A stretch of 64,000 bases of DNA from Tricholoma matsutake (GCA_026075535.2 AP026540.1:3224001-3288000), one strand, 5' to 3'. Positions 10,927-22,186 are shown, counted from the stretch's first letter. The notes: generated by a model not told the origin, from the letters alone. Made by a program: numbers and translations.

Positions 10927-11125
10927 TGGAAGGGAGAGTGTTCTCCCAACACTCAAGGGCCAAGCTGTGAGGAATGTGGTATCTATCCAAGGGAGATTAT
11001 TCTACTATGACAAATGTATCGTGTATCTAAAGTGAACTTGCACATGATCACCATGTGACCATGTAGATGACATAATACTTGTGATACACATGTACGTGAG
11101 TTGTAAGAGAACTGGTTCTCTTATG
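10927..11125 (-). repeat. 5' LTR of G1
   Basis: 199-bp partner of 3005-3203, differing at few positions. The flanking target duplication agtgc is at 11126-11130. Confidence 0.85.
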
Positions 11126-11130
11126 AGTGC

Positions 11131-11564
11131 TTGCCTTTGATGAAAGCATAGTCACTAATTTTAAAGTCAGGAGTGGGAGCCCAGCATTTGTCTGCAGGAC
11201 CTTGATAGTGCTTCTGTGCTTCTGTGAGTTGCTTCTGGAGTTCCTGGTGGAGATCATCAAGGTTGACCACAAAATGGCATGCATTGCGAGGCTAGTTCAT
11301 GCTCCAGGAAAACTGTGATGTTTGGGTGGTAACCCTTGTTGGCAAAGAAGGGTGAAACTCCAGTGGAAACTGAGGGAGCGTTGTTGCAAGGAGGTCCACG
11401 ACATCTGGGATGTAAATCTGGTCGAAGTGGTGGAGAAGTCTGCTGTCGTCTAGAGACCAATTTGGAGCAGATGGTGATGGAAGGTGTGAAGAGGAAATGG
11501 GATCAAGAGGGAGTGAGGATCAGATATTGTTGTGGAGTTTCTCAATATCCATGAGAACAGCTTG
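11131..11564 (-). pseudogene. G2 integrase remnant with core deletion
   Basis: The minus strand encodes DQIYIPDVVDL, the start of integrase seen in G3 at about 18510. It jumps at about 11385-11390 to the post-core region ([17 protein letters not shown]), then ...YQGPADKCWAPTPDFKISDYAFIKGKH up to the G1 insertion. The HHCC domain and the D-D-E core, present in G3 at 18540-19150, are missing. G2 could not have integrated with its own enzyme after this deletion. Confidence 0.7.
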
Positions 11565-12275
11565 TCAGATGATAGGAGTGGCAAAGAAAGTGGCTTGGAG
11601 GGAGGATGTGAGTTGTTCTTGAGTAAAGACTGGACAGAAATTGCTTGGGTTTACCAAGGTGAAGTCGCTAATTCCCCCTTTGTGGTAAACATCCCAGCAT
11701 CTAGTGAGCACATCAGGTTTAGCCCCCAGCTTACCAGGGTGGAAGCGGATGGTGACGTTGAACTGTGAGAGGTATTCTGACCACCGAGCTTGACGACAAG
11801 TAAGGAGTTTCATGGTACTGAAGTATTCCAGGTTTTTGTGATCTGTGACCACATCTACTGGATTTCCAGAACCTTTGAGATACTGTTGCCAGTGTTTGAA
11901 GGCCTCAAAGATAGCCAAAAGTTCCTTGTCGTGGGTGTCATAGTTCAATTCAGCTGGGTTAAAGGAGTGGGAGTGGAATGCAACCAGGTGGATTTCTCCA
12001 TCTGGGGTATAGATGGAAAGGATAGCTGCTAAGGCATAGTCTGAGGCATCTGTCTCCAGGATAATGTGGGAGTCCGGTAGCCATTGAGTGAGTACTGGGG
12101 CATGGGTGAATTCTTCTTTTAATTTGTTGAAGGCTTCTTGACAATTCTTGCCAAAACTCCATGGTGTGTGCTTCTGAGTAAGTCTGGTGAGAGGGATGAC
12201 AATGTCGGAGTATCCGTGGATAAAGCATTGGTAGAAGTTGCAAAATCCAAGGAAGGATTGAATATCCTTAACCTT
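11565..12275 (-). pseudogene. G2 RNase H domain
   Basis: Encodes LNYDTHDKELLAIFEAFKHW, TDHKNLEYFST and PGKLGAKPDVLTR, the usual Ty3/Gypsy RNase H landmarks, after a connection segment (FLGFCNFYQCFIHGYSDI). It is nearly the same protein as G3 17924-18280, so G2 and G3 are one family. Confidence 0.8.
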
Positions 12276-12857
12276 TCAAGGTTCAGGCCAGTCAAGGATG
12301 GTTTTGACTTTCTCTTTGGACATCTGGAGTCCATCAGGAGAGAGGATAAAGCCTAAGTATTCCATGCTGTCTTTGTGGAACTCACATTTCTGCAGAGTAG
12401 CATAGAGTCCATTTTTCCGGAGTCTCCAAAGAACTTCCTTGACATGAGCCTTATGTTGACTCATGTTGTTGGAGTAGATTAGGATATCATCGAGGTAGAC
12501 AATGACACTGACATCTAGAAGGTCACTGAAGATGTCATTCATGAGGCGCTGGAAAGCGGCAGGTGCATTGGTGAGCCTGAATGTGGTTTTCCACTCATCT
12601 CCCTCAGCGATGCAAACTAAGTGATAGGCATGCCATAGGTCAATTTTGGTGAACATGCAAGCTTTACCCAGAGAGTCCAGGAGATCCAAGATTAGTGGAA
12701 GTGGGTAGTGGTCTTTCTTTGAGATGCGGTTGAGTCCCCGGTAGTTGACACACAATTGGAGACTTCCATCCTTTTTCTTGACAAAGAGTATAGGAGCGCC
12801 ATGAGGGGATTTGGAGGGGTGGGTGAAGCCTGAGTGGACATTCTCTTCAATGAATAT
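12276..12857 (-). pseudogene. G2 reverse transcriptase
   Basis: Encodes [45 protein letters not shown] and the catalytic [10 protein letters not shown] box, all in the right order for a Gypsy RT. It is bounded on both sides by TGA codons (12858-12860 and 12276-12278) where the conserved frame needs Arg (L-R-IFIEEN and PEP-R-KVKD). Apart from these stops the domain is well kept. Confidence 0.85.
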
Positions 12858-13740
12858 TCAGAGAGCTTCCAGTTCAGAGGGCGAGAGGGAGTACATGCGA
12901 CCCAGAGGTGGGGGAGCATTATCCTCCATCTCTATCTTGAGGTCATAGAAACAGTGTGGAGGAAGGGTGTCAGCCTTTTGCTTGTTGAAGACATCTGCAA
13001 ATTTGTGATATTCCTCTGGAACATCTGAAAGGTCCAGGGAGCTTCCGGAGGTTACAGAAGACTTGCCCAACAGTCCTTCCAGGGAGAATGTCATCTGAAA
13101 GGCTACAGCCCCAGGGAGTTTGCTTGCATGCATATAAGCAGCAGCATTGATGAAGGAGATTTCAAGAGGTATGAGTTTTGAGGATTTAGAGACCACAGGG
13201 TCTTCACAGGTTTCCACTGGAAGGTTCAGAGGTATAGGTGACTTGCACAAGCTAGGAGAGTTGGGAGACATTGAAGGGGCAGGACCTCTATGAGCTGCAG
13301 AGTGGAAATTTATTTGGCCTGAAGACCAGTCAATCAATGGATTGTATTGGTTCAGCCAGTTATGACCAAGTACTGCGGAACAGGAAGAGTCCAGTGAGGT
13401 TACATAAAATGTCAGATTGAACACTTCACCAGATGGAAAAGTAGCCAGGAGTTTCATGACCTGGGGCATGGTGGAGTTGCAGGTTCCAGCAAATAGTCGG
13501 AGTCCAATCAGAGGAATGGTTTCAGTACTAAGTTGGTTGTCCCACACAAATGATGAATCTAGGAAACAATGTGAGGAACCAGAGTTGATAAGAGTTTGGA
13601 TTTTTAGGGAATGTTTGGAAAGGAATAGCAGGATGGTAAGGGATTCAGGATCCGAAAGAGCAGATGCATTGAGATGGATGTAAGCAGCCAGCTGGGAAAG
13701 GTCAATGCAACCCTCAGCCCCAATGGCATGCTCCTGAGGG
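12858..13740 (-). pseudogene. G2 protease and pol N-terminus
   Basis: Continuous frame with a retropepsin-like segment: LINSGSSHCFLDSSFV at the active site, then AVLGHNWLNQYNPLIDW. The catalytic Asp of the DSG motif is Asn here, one base away from GAC, so the protease would be inactive. It is followed by a linker and the pre-RT segment (VPEEYHKFADVFNKQKA...LPPH). Confidence 0.75.
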
Positions 13741-15045
13741 TTGTGGACTATGTTTTTGGGTCTGCAGAGTCCAGCTTGGACTCAGTGACTGCTGCAGCAT
13801 GAGCTTTGGCCGCTTTGGACTTCAGACAATTTCTGGCTCCATGTCCTTTCTCACCACAGTAGAGGCAAAGTCCTTCTTTCATGCAGGGTTCACACTCATC
13901 TCCGGTTAGTTTACTGTCTTTTCCCAACTTGTCAGAAATAGAATTCTTTGGCTTGTCCCTCTGGAAGTTGTTCTTCGACCCAGAGGAGCTGCCAGACAAG
14001 GATTGGTTTGTGTGGTTAGTGCTGGATGAGGGCTGGGGTTTGGACTGAGTGTTAGAGTTGGAATTGGAGCTAGGACAACCTTTAGATTCCTTTTTCCTGG
14101 GGTATGTGGGATTTCCGGGGGTCTTTGATTCTAAGCAGGTTTCTTCTTCCTGCATCCAATAGATGTTGTCAGCATCCTGAGCTTTAAGACATAGGGATGC
14201 TAAGGTTTCGGGTCATCCCCCCCACAGTACTTCTATGCAAAGGCGGAGTGGAAGACCTCGGAAGTACCAGTCGCAAAGAGCAGCCTCATTCCAGTTGACC
14301 CAGGATGCCAGTTCCCAGAAGTCCACATTATACTTCACTATTCATCCACCTTTCTTCATGGTGAGTTCTGAAAGGGCTTTCTCTGTGTCCCCGACAGGGT
14401 CGTGAGGACCAAAATTACCTTCCAACTCACTAAGGAATACCTCATAGTTCTACATCCAATGAGCAGAATTCGTTGGGTCATTGAGTCCAGGTTTGAACCA
14501 GCTAAGGGCTGATCCTTTGAGATAGGAAGGATGAACAGGATCTTCTTTTTGTTGGAAGCAAGAACTTGAGGATGATCATGGAAATGAAGGTTGCATGAGA
14601 CTAGAAAGTCCCAAAGTTTCCAGGGATTGGCCCCATCAGAAGTGTCTGGGTCACAAACTTTGATTTTCTTGGTCTTGGGTGCTTGGCTCTGCCAGAGGGT
14701 TCAGAGACTATCTGAGAGGTCGAAGAGAGCATCAAGGAACCTATCTCCTGGGTCAGGATTTCTGCCATTGGGAGGTAGAGGGTCAGCAGGGTTGTCAGGA
14801 TCGGGGTCATCCCTGGGGCCATCAGGACTGCTAGGGTCATCAGGTCCACCAGGAAGTCCGTCCTCTTTACCTGGACCTTCCTCGTCAAAGGGGTTAGGTT
14901 GCCCAACATTCTCTACATACTCAAGTAGAGTCGTATTCTGAGGGGTCTCCGGAGGTTGAGACATGAGGTTTGCACTGATGGAGGGTGCTCCAGAACCAAT
15001 TTGCCTAAAGATGTTGGATGGTCTGGTGGATGCACCAAAAGTCAA
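13741..15045 (-). pseudogene. G2 gag
   Basis: Minus-strand gag fragments: an acidic Pro/Asp-rich N-terminal segment (14701-15045), a capsid-like helical region with several stops (14200-14700), and a nucleocapsid part (13748-14155) rich in Ser/Asn with a classical zinc knuckle CLYCGEKGHGARNC (CX2CX4HX4C). The gag frame ends a few codons before the protease frame, which is in another phase. Confidence 0.75.
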
Positions 15046-15210
15046 AGCATGCCTAGGGGAAGGAAGTATAGATCAGTGGATTGCTGATAAACCTGGTACC
15101 ATGCCAGCATGGTGGGAGTTTCTTGTAGTTCATTGAGTCTGTGACTCAGTGGGAGTCATAGGAGAAGATGGGATGGATTTGATGAGAGAAGTGAGAGTAT
15201 GTAAATACTA

Positions 15211-15682
15211 TTAAGTACTGAGCTGGAGGAAGGAAGTTGTCAGATTTCCGGTCATACCCAGACGTTCAAAGTTGATGAGGGTGGATTGAGCAAGGCAGGG
15301 AACCCGATGGGAATCTGAGGCAGGGTTTACTTGATGTGCCATACCAAGTGGGGGGAACAGAAAGGACTTGGCTTCAACTTATTAGAAGTTGTGCCCTTCT
15401 CCTCATCAAGTGTCCTAATTTCAAGACAAGAGTAAGGAGGATAATAAGAGGTCTGGAGATTTTCTGGAGAGGATGAGCAAAAGTTCGAGATAGACTTAAG
15501 AGAGTAGTTGGAGTGTAATTGGGATGGAATCAAGTGGGAGACTTGGTTGATTTACAAACTGCTGATACAGGATGAAAGTAGCTAGCTTAAATACTAAAGG
15601 CTGGAGGTGATAGGAGTTTCCAAGGCTGTGATAATTGCAAACTGGCTTCCGAGACAGATAACCTGAAACCATTTCATCAAAT
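15211..15682 (-). repeat. 5' LTR of G2 (LTR B, truncated)
   Basis: Matches LTR A (1067-1662) from its 3' end for about 470 bp, but lacks about 110 bp of the LTR start. It abuts the inverted LTR C directly. The leader to gag is 15046-15210. Confidence 0.75.
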
Positions 15683-16277
15683 TTCAAGACCAATTCTCTC
15701 AACCGGATTTCTGATCATTTTCCACCCCCCTTCCCAGCCACCTTGCATCACAGCCCACCTACTATCAGCAGCACTGCCTGGAGGTGAAATTCCCTCATTT
15801 CCAATTCGATGAAACAGTTTCAGGTTATCTGTCTCGGAAGCCAGTTTGCAATTATCACAGCCTCGGAAACTCCTATCGCCTCTGGCCTTTAGTATTTAAG
15901 CTAGCTACTTTCATCCTGTATCAGCAGTTTGTAAATCAACCAAGTCTCCCACTTAATTCCATCCCAATTACGCTCCAACTACTCTCTTAAGTCTATCTTG
16001 AACTTTTGCTCATCCTCTCTGGAAAATCTCTGGACCTCTGATCATCCTCCTTACCCTTGTCTTGAAATTAGGACACTTGACAAGGAGAAGGGTGCAACTT
16101 CTTATAAGTTGAATCCAAGTCCTTTCTGTTCCCCCCACTTGGTATGGCACATCAAGTAAACCCTGCCTCAGATTCCCATCGGGTTCCCTGCCTTGCTCAA
16201 TCCACCCTCATCAACTTTGAACATCCAGGTACGACCGGAAATCTGATGACTTCCTTCCTCCAGCTCAGTACTTAAAA
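15683..16277 (+). repeat. Inverted LTR of the G2 family (LTR C)
   Basis: Nearly full-length LTR in plus orientation, starting at CAAGACCAATTCTC and ending CAGTACTTAA. With LTR B it forms an inverted pair (a palindrome of about 1 kb with a small asymmetric centre). It probably represents the solo LTR into which G2 inserted. Confidence 0.75.
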
Positions 16278-16282
16278 GCAGA

Positions 16283-17034
16283 TATCACACCAGGATAGTT
16301 GGTGATTTCTTTGAGTAGTCTCATGAGAAATTTTGCAAGTCAACAATGCATGTGTAGTTGGTCATCACCCTTCAGTATAACAGCAAGATGTTTGTTCAGG
16401 CCATTTCACGAGCATTGCCAGACATGGAGCATGCACAGTAGAAGCAAGACTGAAGGCCAGATCTCTTGTAGGGCTGTGTGCTCTCTTGTGTTGTTATCTG
16501 TAGTTGCAACAGAGATCTCCAAGTGAAACTCAGAACCAGCCCTAGTTCCCAAGCCTAGATGCCACTTCTCAAAGAGGAAACAGATCAGTCCAGTGTTGTA
16601 ATCAGCATGAACAGCCTTTGCACTTGGTCAAGCCATAAAAATGATGAAGCCAATTGGTATATCTTTTTTATCATCATCAAGGGCCATGATGATGAGCAGA
16701 TTCATGCATGCTGAGCAAAAGCCAAATGTAAGATCAATGAGAACATGTTGTTTGTGACTGTATCTCTGGGCTGCATCTTGCATTTCACTAGTTGCAATGA
16801 TAATAATCAGTCAATCACCACCTCCATCACAAGCTTGGTAAAATAGAACCGATTTCAGAATGTGTGGATTTGGTGGGGCTGGGTGGTCATCTTGAAGCCA
16901 GAGTTCAAGGTTGTCTTCTGCAGCAGTGCTCTGTCTGATCCTGCATTTCCAAGCAAGACTGCAATATAGCAATGAAGAGTCATGATCATTTAGTCAATAA
17001 CAGTGATGCATGTCTCCCATCTCTTCTCCCCAAT
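16283..17034 (-). pseudogene. Mutator-like transposase, central part
   Basis: The minus strand reads KKDIPIGFIIF, AKAVHADYNTGLICFLFEKW, ALQEIWPSVLLLLCMLHVWQC, NGLNKHLAVILKGDD and LAKFLMRLLKEITNYPGVISA, the central region of basidiomycete Mutator-type transposases. At least two TGA codons stand where the family has Arg. It continues at 630-1052 beyond the LTR block. The N-terminal part is missing or unrecognisable, replaced by the family A element at 17043. Confidence 0.75.
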
Positions 17035-17042
17035 GCTTCACG

Positions 17043-17869
17043 TAGTGTTTAAAGGTCCAGTCCAGTCCAGTTTTTGACTTCCAAATGGGGCAACCATCAA
17101 CCAGAACCGGTCTAGGACTGACCTGGACTTTGGGGGACCACAACTAGACCATTAAGGACTGGTCCCATTTGGTCCATGGACCGAAAAAGACTGGTTTGGA
17201 CCGGTCTTTTGTCATAAACTTTCTCATGAGAAATGACCCATATGTATCTCAATGATTATAACCAATACCTTACATATACTATACTGATGGATAGATATTG
17301 TAATTTTCCATAGATCAGTTCAATGTTTAAGGAATTTTGCCAAGATTTGACTGAGATATGGTTAAAACTGAAAGGATATGCATTCAAGTTGTGGTTTGTG
17401 GTTTGTAATTCTAGTTTGTAGTCACAACTCATTTTGGCTTTTAAATCAATAAGATCACATGGTACAGATGGTTAGGTGTGTTGTTGCTATGTTTATGATG
17501 TTATATAGCTGTACAAAAAAAATATAGCTCAGGTAATAAGCAATGCAATCAAAGTTGCACAAAATACTCATACAAAAATGTTTTTGGTCATATCTCAATC
17601 AATTCTTAACCATTTTTGATGATCCAGGGACCGAAAATGAAGTAAATATGTGTGGGAGTAAGGTCAAATACACGTTGGGACAAAAAACCAGTTGCAACTG
17701 GTTTAAACTGGTTTCTCATTGGTCCTACTATATTTTTCAAAGCGAAAGACCAGCAACTGGACTGCAAAAGACCGGTCCATAAATAGACCTCTGGTCTGGT
17801 CTTTTCCAGTCCAATTCAGTCCAGTTTTGGTCTTTTTTTTGGTCCTATGGACTGGACCTGCAAACACTA
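17043..17869 (+). mobile_element. Family A element, copy A2
   Basis: 827-bp non-coding element from TAGTGTTTAAAGGTCC to the inverted end ...GCAAACACTA, with GGTCC/GGACC repeats at both ends. The sequence matches A3 along most of its length. The flanks (gcttcacg / agccttca) do not give a clean 8-bp duplication. A1 and A2 are inverted to each other around the transposase remnant. Confidence 0.75.
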
Positions 17870-17896
17870 AGCCTTCACAGCCCAGGCCTTACATAG

Positions 17897-19481
17897 TCCT
17901 TTCAGCTGTGACAGAGGAATATTATGGCGGATGGTGAAATTCATCCAGTCACCTTCCATTCCCACTCCTTTAATCCTGCTGAACTAAACTATGATACACA
18001 TGATAAGAAACTTCTGGCCATTTTTGAAGCCTTCAAACATTGGCAGCAATACTTTGAGGGTTCTGCAAACCTGATTGATGTGGTCACAGACCACAAAAAT
18101 CTGGAGTATTTCAGCACTACTAAATTGCTCACCCGCTGTCAAGCCAGATGGTCCAAGTATCTTTTGCAGTTCAATCTCATTATCCACTTCTGCCCTGGAA
18201 AATTGGGGGCCAAACCAGACACACTCACAAGACATTGGGACATCTACTGCAAAGGGGGAAATAGCGACTTTGCTCCATAAATTTCCAACCTGTGTTCACA
18301 CAGGAACAACTCACCTCATCCCTCCATGCCACCTACCTTGCAACACCCATCATCTGACAAGCAGTAATCATGGATGTTGAGAAACTCCACAATGACATCC
18401 ACACCTCCCTACCCCTGGACCCGCTATCATCTGCTCATCTGCTGACACCTTTTGACCCAACTGGACTATAGACAAGGCAGGATTTCTCCACCACTTCAAC
18501 TGGATTTACATTCCAGATGTTGTGGATCTCCACCTCAAGGTCCTGCAGTACAAACATGATCACATCCTCTCTGGCCACTTCAGACAAAACAAGACCCTGC
18601 AGCTTGTCCACCAGGAATATGTCTGGCCTAACCTCTGCACCTTTGTCCAGGATTTCTGCAAGTCCTGTACCACTTGCAAGCAATCCAAGTCACCTCAACA
18701 CAAACCCCATGGGTTCCTGAAGCAACTTCAGGTCCCAGAACGACCTTGGAACTTGATTTCAATGGATTTCATCAAGCAGTTACCTGACTCTGACAGCCAC
18801 ACCGCTATCCTGGTTGTTGTTGACTGACTCACCAAACAAGGCATGTTCATCCTGACTGTTAATGAAATCACAGCTCAGGAATTAGCCAACCTGTTTGTCC
18901 TCCACATCTTCTCTAAGCACGGTGTCCCATCTCATGTCACTTGCAACCAGGGATCCAAGTTCATTTCCCATTTTTTCTGCTCCCTTGGAAAAGCTCTTAA
19001 TATGAAGATCTGCTTCACTTCTGGTTATCACCTGCAAGGTGATGGCCAAACAGAATGACTTAATCAGACCCTGGAACAGTACCTCCAGATTTTCTGTAAC
19101 TACCAGCAGGATGACTGGTCCCATGTCTTACCCTTGGGTGAATTTGCCTACAACAATGCACCCACCACTTCCACCAGTGTATCCCCTTTCTTTGCCAACA
19201 AAGGCTACCACCCGCCTCACAGCATGCCCATGAGTTTGTTGTCAATCTAGATGACCTTCATCAAGAACTCCAGAAACAGCTGCCAGCCACTCAAGAGCAT
19301 TACCAAGGCCCTGTGGATAAACATCAGGCACCTGCACCCAATTTCAATGTTGGTGATTCTGCCGATGTCACTGCAGAAAATATCTGCACCACCTGCCACT
19401 CTAGGAAACTTTCCAAAAAGAACCACAGCCCATTTGAAATCATTGCCCACCCAGGTACTCACTTAGTCACCCTTAGGGTGT
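17897..19481 (+). pseudogene. Gypsy G3 pol: RNase H and integrase
   Basis: Plus-strand remnant of a G2-family chromovirus, cut on the left by A2. RNase H (17924-18280) has LNYDTHDKKLLAIFEAFKHW and TDHKNLEYFST. Integrase (18489-19466) has the HHCC domain (HDHILSGHF ... CKSCTTC), Asp in SMDFIKQL, a mutated second motif (CNQGSKF where the family has SDRGSEF) and Glu in GDGQTE, then [13 protein letters not shown] and ENICTT. Stops at 18825-18827 and 19056-19058 are TGA at Arg positions. The loss of the second catalytic Asp makes it inactive. Confidence 0.8.
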
Positions 19482-20418
19482 AGCACGGGTCACACCATGG
19501 GTAAAATTTAACACACCACACCTGCACCTGTCAATACCGCACCCGTTCCAACACCACAACTGTGGTGACAGGTTTAACCCATGGTCTGTCATGAAACACT
19601 GCAGGTGTGACACCACAAATATACACCATGGTTTTGATTACATTTTTGCCTCATATTTAGACATTCTACACTGTCAAACATCCTGTATTTGTATTATATA
19701 GCCCCTGTACTAACTTAACTACACCTTGTATACAATATCTAAGCCACAGACATTAAATATTTTTAAAGAGGGACTTTATTTAATGATCTTTTTTTTAAAA
19801 AAAAAGACACCTCCGCTGCTCAAGAAGAGCGATGAAGGAATTTGTGTATTTCATAATTCTATACAATACTAAAAAAAAAGACAAAACACTGTCTAGCTCA
19901 CAGCAAGATGGAGGGAGAGGGGAGGTCCTTCCCCTTCTTTGCAGTAGTGCCCCTGCCCCTCATGGATGGCAGACCTCCCCCACATCATGTCCCCTTGTTC
20001 TGTCCCTCGGACTCCCTCCCATTGTAATGTTGCCCCTGCCCCTTATAGGTGGTGCACCTCTCTCCCATCGTGGTCTCCCTACCTCCTCCCCACCCCCTGT
20101 CATTGTTGTCATCCCATCCTTGTCCTTGTCCCTGTCATCTCATTGTCATCTGGTTTGTTGTTGTCCTTTCATCATCGTGCCCTTGTCATTTGTTCCCACT
20201 CATCTCCTGTTGGCCCCGTCATTACCGACCCATTGCTCCCCACTCCACACCATGAGCAGTTGCTCGCAGTGGTGGATAGGGGTGCTGTTTGTTGCACCCA
20301 AGGCTGGGAGCGAGTGAGGTGTCATCCATTGTGTATGGCCATGAGTTGTTGTGTTGTTGGAACATGAGAAAAACCTATAATAGCTGACCTAAGTTTAGTC
20401 AAAAGAAAAAAGCTGCAG
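19482..20418. mobile_element. Element X, copy X1, inserted in G3
   Basis: Non-coding insertion of about 0.94 kb between the VTL and WAIHPVFHISQ codons of G3 pol. Its right 0.7 kb is the reverse complement of element X2 at about 60.9-63.87 kb, without the two later insertions seen there. It contains a GAGCAGTTGCTC hairpin near 20252 and the word ATTTTTAAAGAGGGACTTTA near 19757. The left 0.2 kb (19482-19690) is a separate CACC-rich sequence not found in X2. Confidence 0.65.
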
Positions 20419-20820
20419 GGTGAGTCTTTGTGGGCCATTCACCCAGTCTTCCACATCTCCCAGCTAGAAGAACATTCCCCAAACACCATTCCTAATTGGG
20501 TCCAACCCCTGCCTCCTCCCATCGCTATCAACAATGAGCTAGAGTATGAGATCACTGAAGTCCTCAACTCCAAGGTCAACAACCAACACTGCTGCAAAAT
20601 CCTCTATCTTGTCCAATGGGAAGGATACCAGGGAACTGATGAAGAGACCTCCTGGTTATCTGCTATGGAACTTGATCATGCTCAAGAACTTCTTGTGGAT
20701 TTCCACACCTACTACCCACAGAAACCTCGTCCATTTCCCACTCAAGTCCAACTCGCCTTACTCAGTCACACAGCTATGAAATCCAGAAAAACAATATATC
20801 ATAAAATATAAACAACAGAT
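20419..20820 (+). pseudogene. G3 chromodomain end of pol
   Basis: Open frame of 127 codons after the X1 insertion: WAIHPVFHISQLEEHSPNTIP, then a chromodomain (YEITEVLNSKVNN, ILYLVQWEGYQGTDEETSWL) and a short tail. Chromodomain proteins of this type bind histone marks and direct Gypsy integration. The frame is well kept, but pol is broken upstream. Confidence 0.75.
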
Positions 20821-20832
20821 CTGCTTGGATCC

Positions 20833-21883
20833 CTACTCTCCACCCTGCTCTCCTTCCTCTGCTCCCTCACCTTTGTCCTCTCCCTCACCCTCACCCTCAC
20901 CCTCACCCTCCTCTTCATCCCTGTTGCCCTCTGCCCATCTTTTCTCCAGGAATTTCTGGAAAGCTGCCCAGTCATTACCAGACTGGCAGATTTCCACTTT
21001 TCCTGCCTTGCCTCCCACCGCCTGCTCGACTTCCACTTCCTCCTCGTCACTCTCCTCTCTGGCACTCCCATTCTCTTCCCACTGTGGGTCCATTGCATCC
21101 CACATCTCCTCCACTGCATCCCACACCTCCACCACACTATCTGCAATCTACCCTAGCCCCTTCCCCACCACCTTCACTAGCTGCCTCAGCAGCTCTATGA
21201 TCCCCCCATTTCCCCCTGCCACCTCCACTATGGCAGCTGCAGCTGCCCAACCTGCACTCCCCACTGCCTTCCCTGCAGGGGCCTCCTGCCCTTCCCAGAC
21301 CACCTCCTCTCACTTATGTTTGACATGTGTGCAGTGATTGCACATGCACCCCCTTGCACCCATCTTGAAACAAGAAACTTTTTGGCTTTTACACCTGAAA
21401 ACTTATCAGTTAAAAGTTCTATCACAAAGAAAGGACTTACCTCTTGCAGGGCAGTGTGGCCTGTACCTGCACTTGCCCCTCCGACTCCTCTGACCCCACC
21501 CAGGCCTTCAACTTCACCTTCTTTTTCTTCAGGGACTGGCTCCCCTTGGCCTCATCTGCCAACCCTGTGGCCACAGCTGCCCACTTTTTCTCTGCTTTCT
21601 GAGTGGCCACCACCTCTTTCTTCCATGCCTCTGCCTCCTTGCATGCCACCTCTGCTTTTGCAGCCTCCTCTGCTGCCTTCCTTGCCTCTGCTGCCTGATG
21701 TTCCTCCTCCTTGAGCTGCTGGGCCTTCTCTTCAAGCTGCACCTGCACCATCTGTTCTTGTTGCACCTTCAGGGCAGCAAGTTTCTCCATGACATTGGAG
21801 GGGGTCAACATGTAGGTGGTGATGGTGGTGGTTAGGATCAATGTTAAAATTTTATCAACCAACTTCCACATTCGGCTTTTCAA
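20833..21883 (-). CDS. Convergent antisense ORF of Gypsy G3
   Basis: The minus strand, opposing pol. First part 21883-21437: coiled coil rich in Ala, Glu, Lys and Gln (KVQQEQ, KEEEHQAAEARKAAEE) and a basic patch (KKKKVKLK). A GT at the end of this frame and an AG near 21365 suggest an intron. Next come a CX2C stretch (CMCNHCTHVKHK, with TGA where G2 has the last Cys) and a long helical and acidic C-terminal part (20833-21135) with EGEGEGEGEGED. The order and orientation are the same as in G2 (1747-2515), and the acidic tail recurs in G4 (60345-60475). It is probably an accessory gene of this element family; the function is unknown. Confidence 0.5.
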
Positions 21884-21972
21884 CTGTTTTTACTTTTGGA
21901 ATATCAACCAACTTCCATACTCAGACTCAAACACACATGTGCCTCATAGGCTCAGCACTAAGGGGGAAATAC

Positions 21973-22072
21973 TGTCAAGAACCATTCCCCACCTGATTGG
22001 AACCTGCAATATTCCACCCCTGTTCCACACCTCTGTTCCTCACCTACCAGAAACCTGACACCTAGTGTTTTA
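21973..22072 (+). repeat. Partial 3' LTR of G3
   Basis: Polypurine tract AAGGGGGAAATAC (about 21960-21972) followed by TGTCAAGAACCATTCCCC, the same LTR start as in G2. It is cut after about 100 bp by the family A element at 22073. Confidence 0.7.
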
Positions 22073-22186
22073 AGGTCCAGTTTGGTCCAGTTTTTTTTAC
22101 CCCCAACAGGGGCAACCAGGACTTCAACTGGTCCAGACTGACACTCCAAATCACAGGACTGCAACTGAACTGAATAGAACTGGTCC

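Larger units (their letters stand above)
3005..11125 (-). mobile_element. Gypsy chromovirus G1
   Basis: Complete but decayed LTR retrotransposon of 8121 bp including inserts. Two 199-bp LTRs (3005-3203 and 10927-11125) flank gag, protease, RT, RNase H, integrase and a chromodomain on the minus strand. The target duplication is agtgt (3000-3004) / agtgc (11126-11130). Removing the element restores the frame of G2 pol (...GKH-LHTT...). The polypurine tract ahead of the 3' LTR is a GGGAGAGAG stretch near 3204-3212. Gag is interrupted by B1 and by further hairpin-rich DNA (7227 to about 10200). Confidence 0.85.
1053..16277. mobile_element. Nested LTR-retroelement block inserted in the transposase gene
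   Basis: The block is bounded on the left by TGTCAAGACC (1053-1062) and on the right by the end of a plus-strand LTR (CAGTACTTAA). The flanks are gcaca (1048-1052) and gcaga (16278-16282), an imperfect 5-bp target duplication. Plus-strand LTR sequence lies at both edges (10 bases at the left, nearly full length at the right), while minus-strand element G2 fills the middle. The simplest reading is a solo LTR of the G2 family in the transposase gene, later invaded near its 5' end by G2 in the opposite orientation. G1 then inserted in G2, and B1 in G1. Confidence 0.7.

Noticed and set aside
19832..20367. Overlapping frames of 133-161 codons in X1
   Set aside because: Low-complexity translation of a C/T-rich tract; reading frames are not preserved in X2 once insertions are removed.
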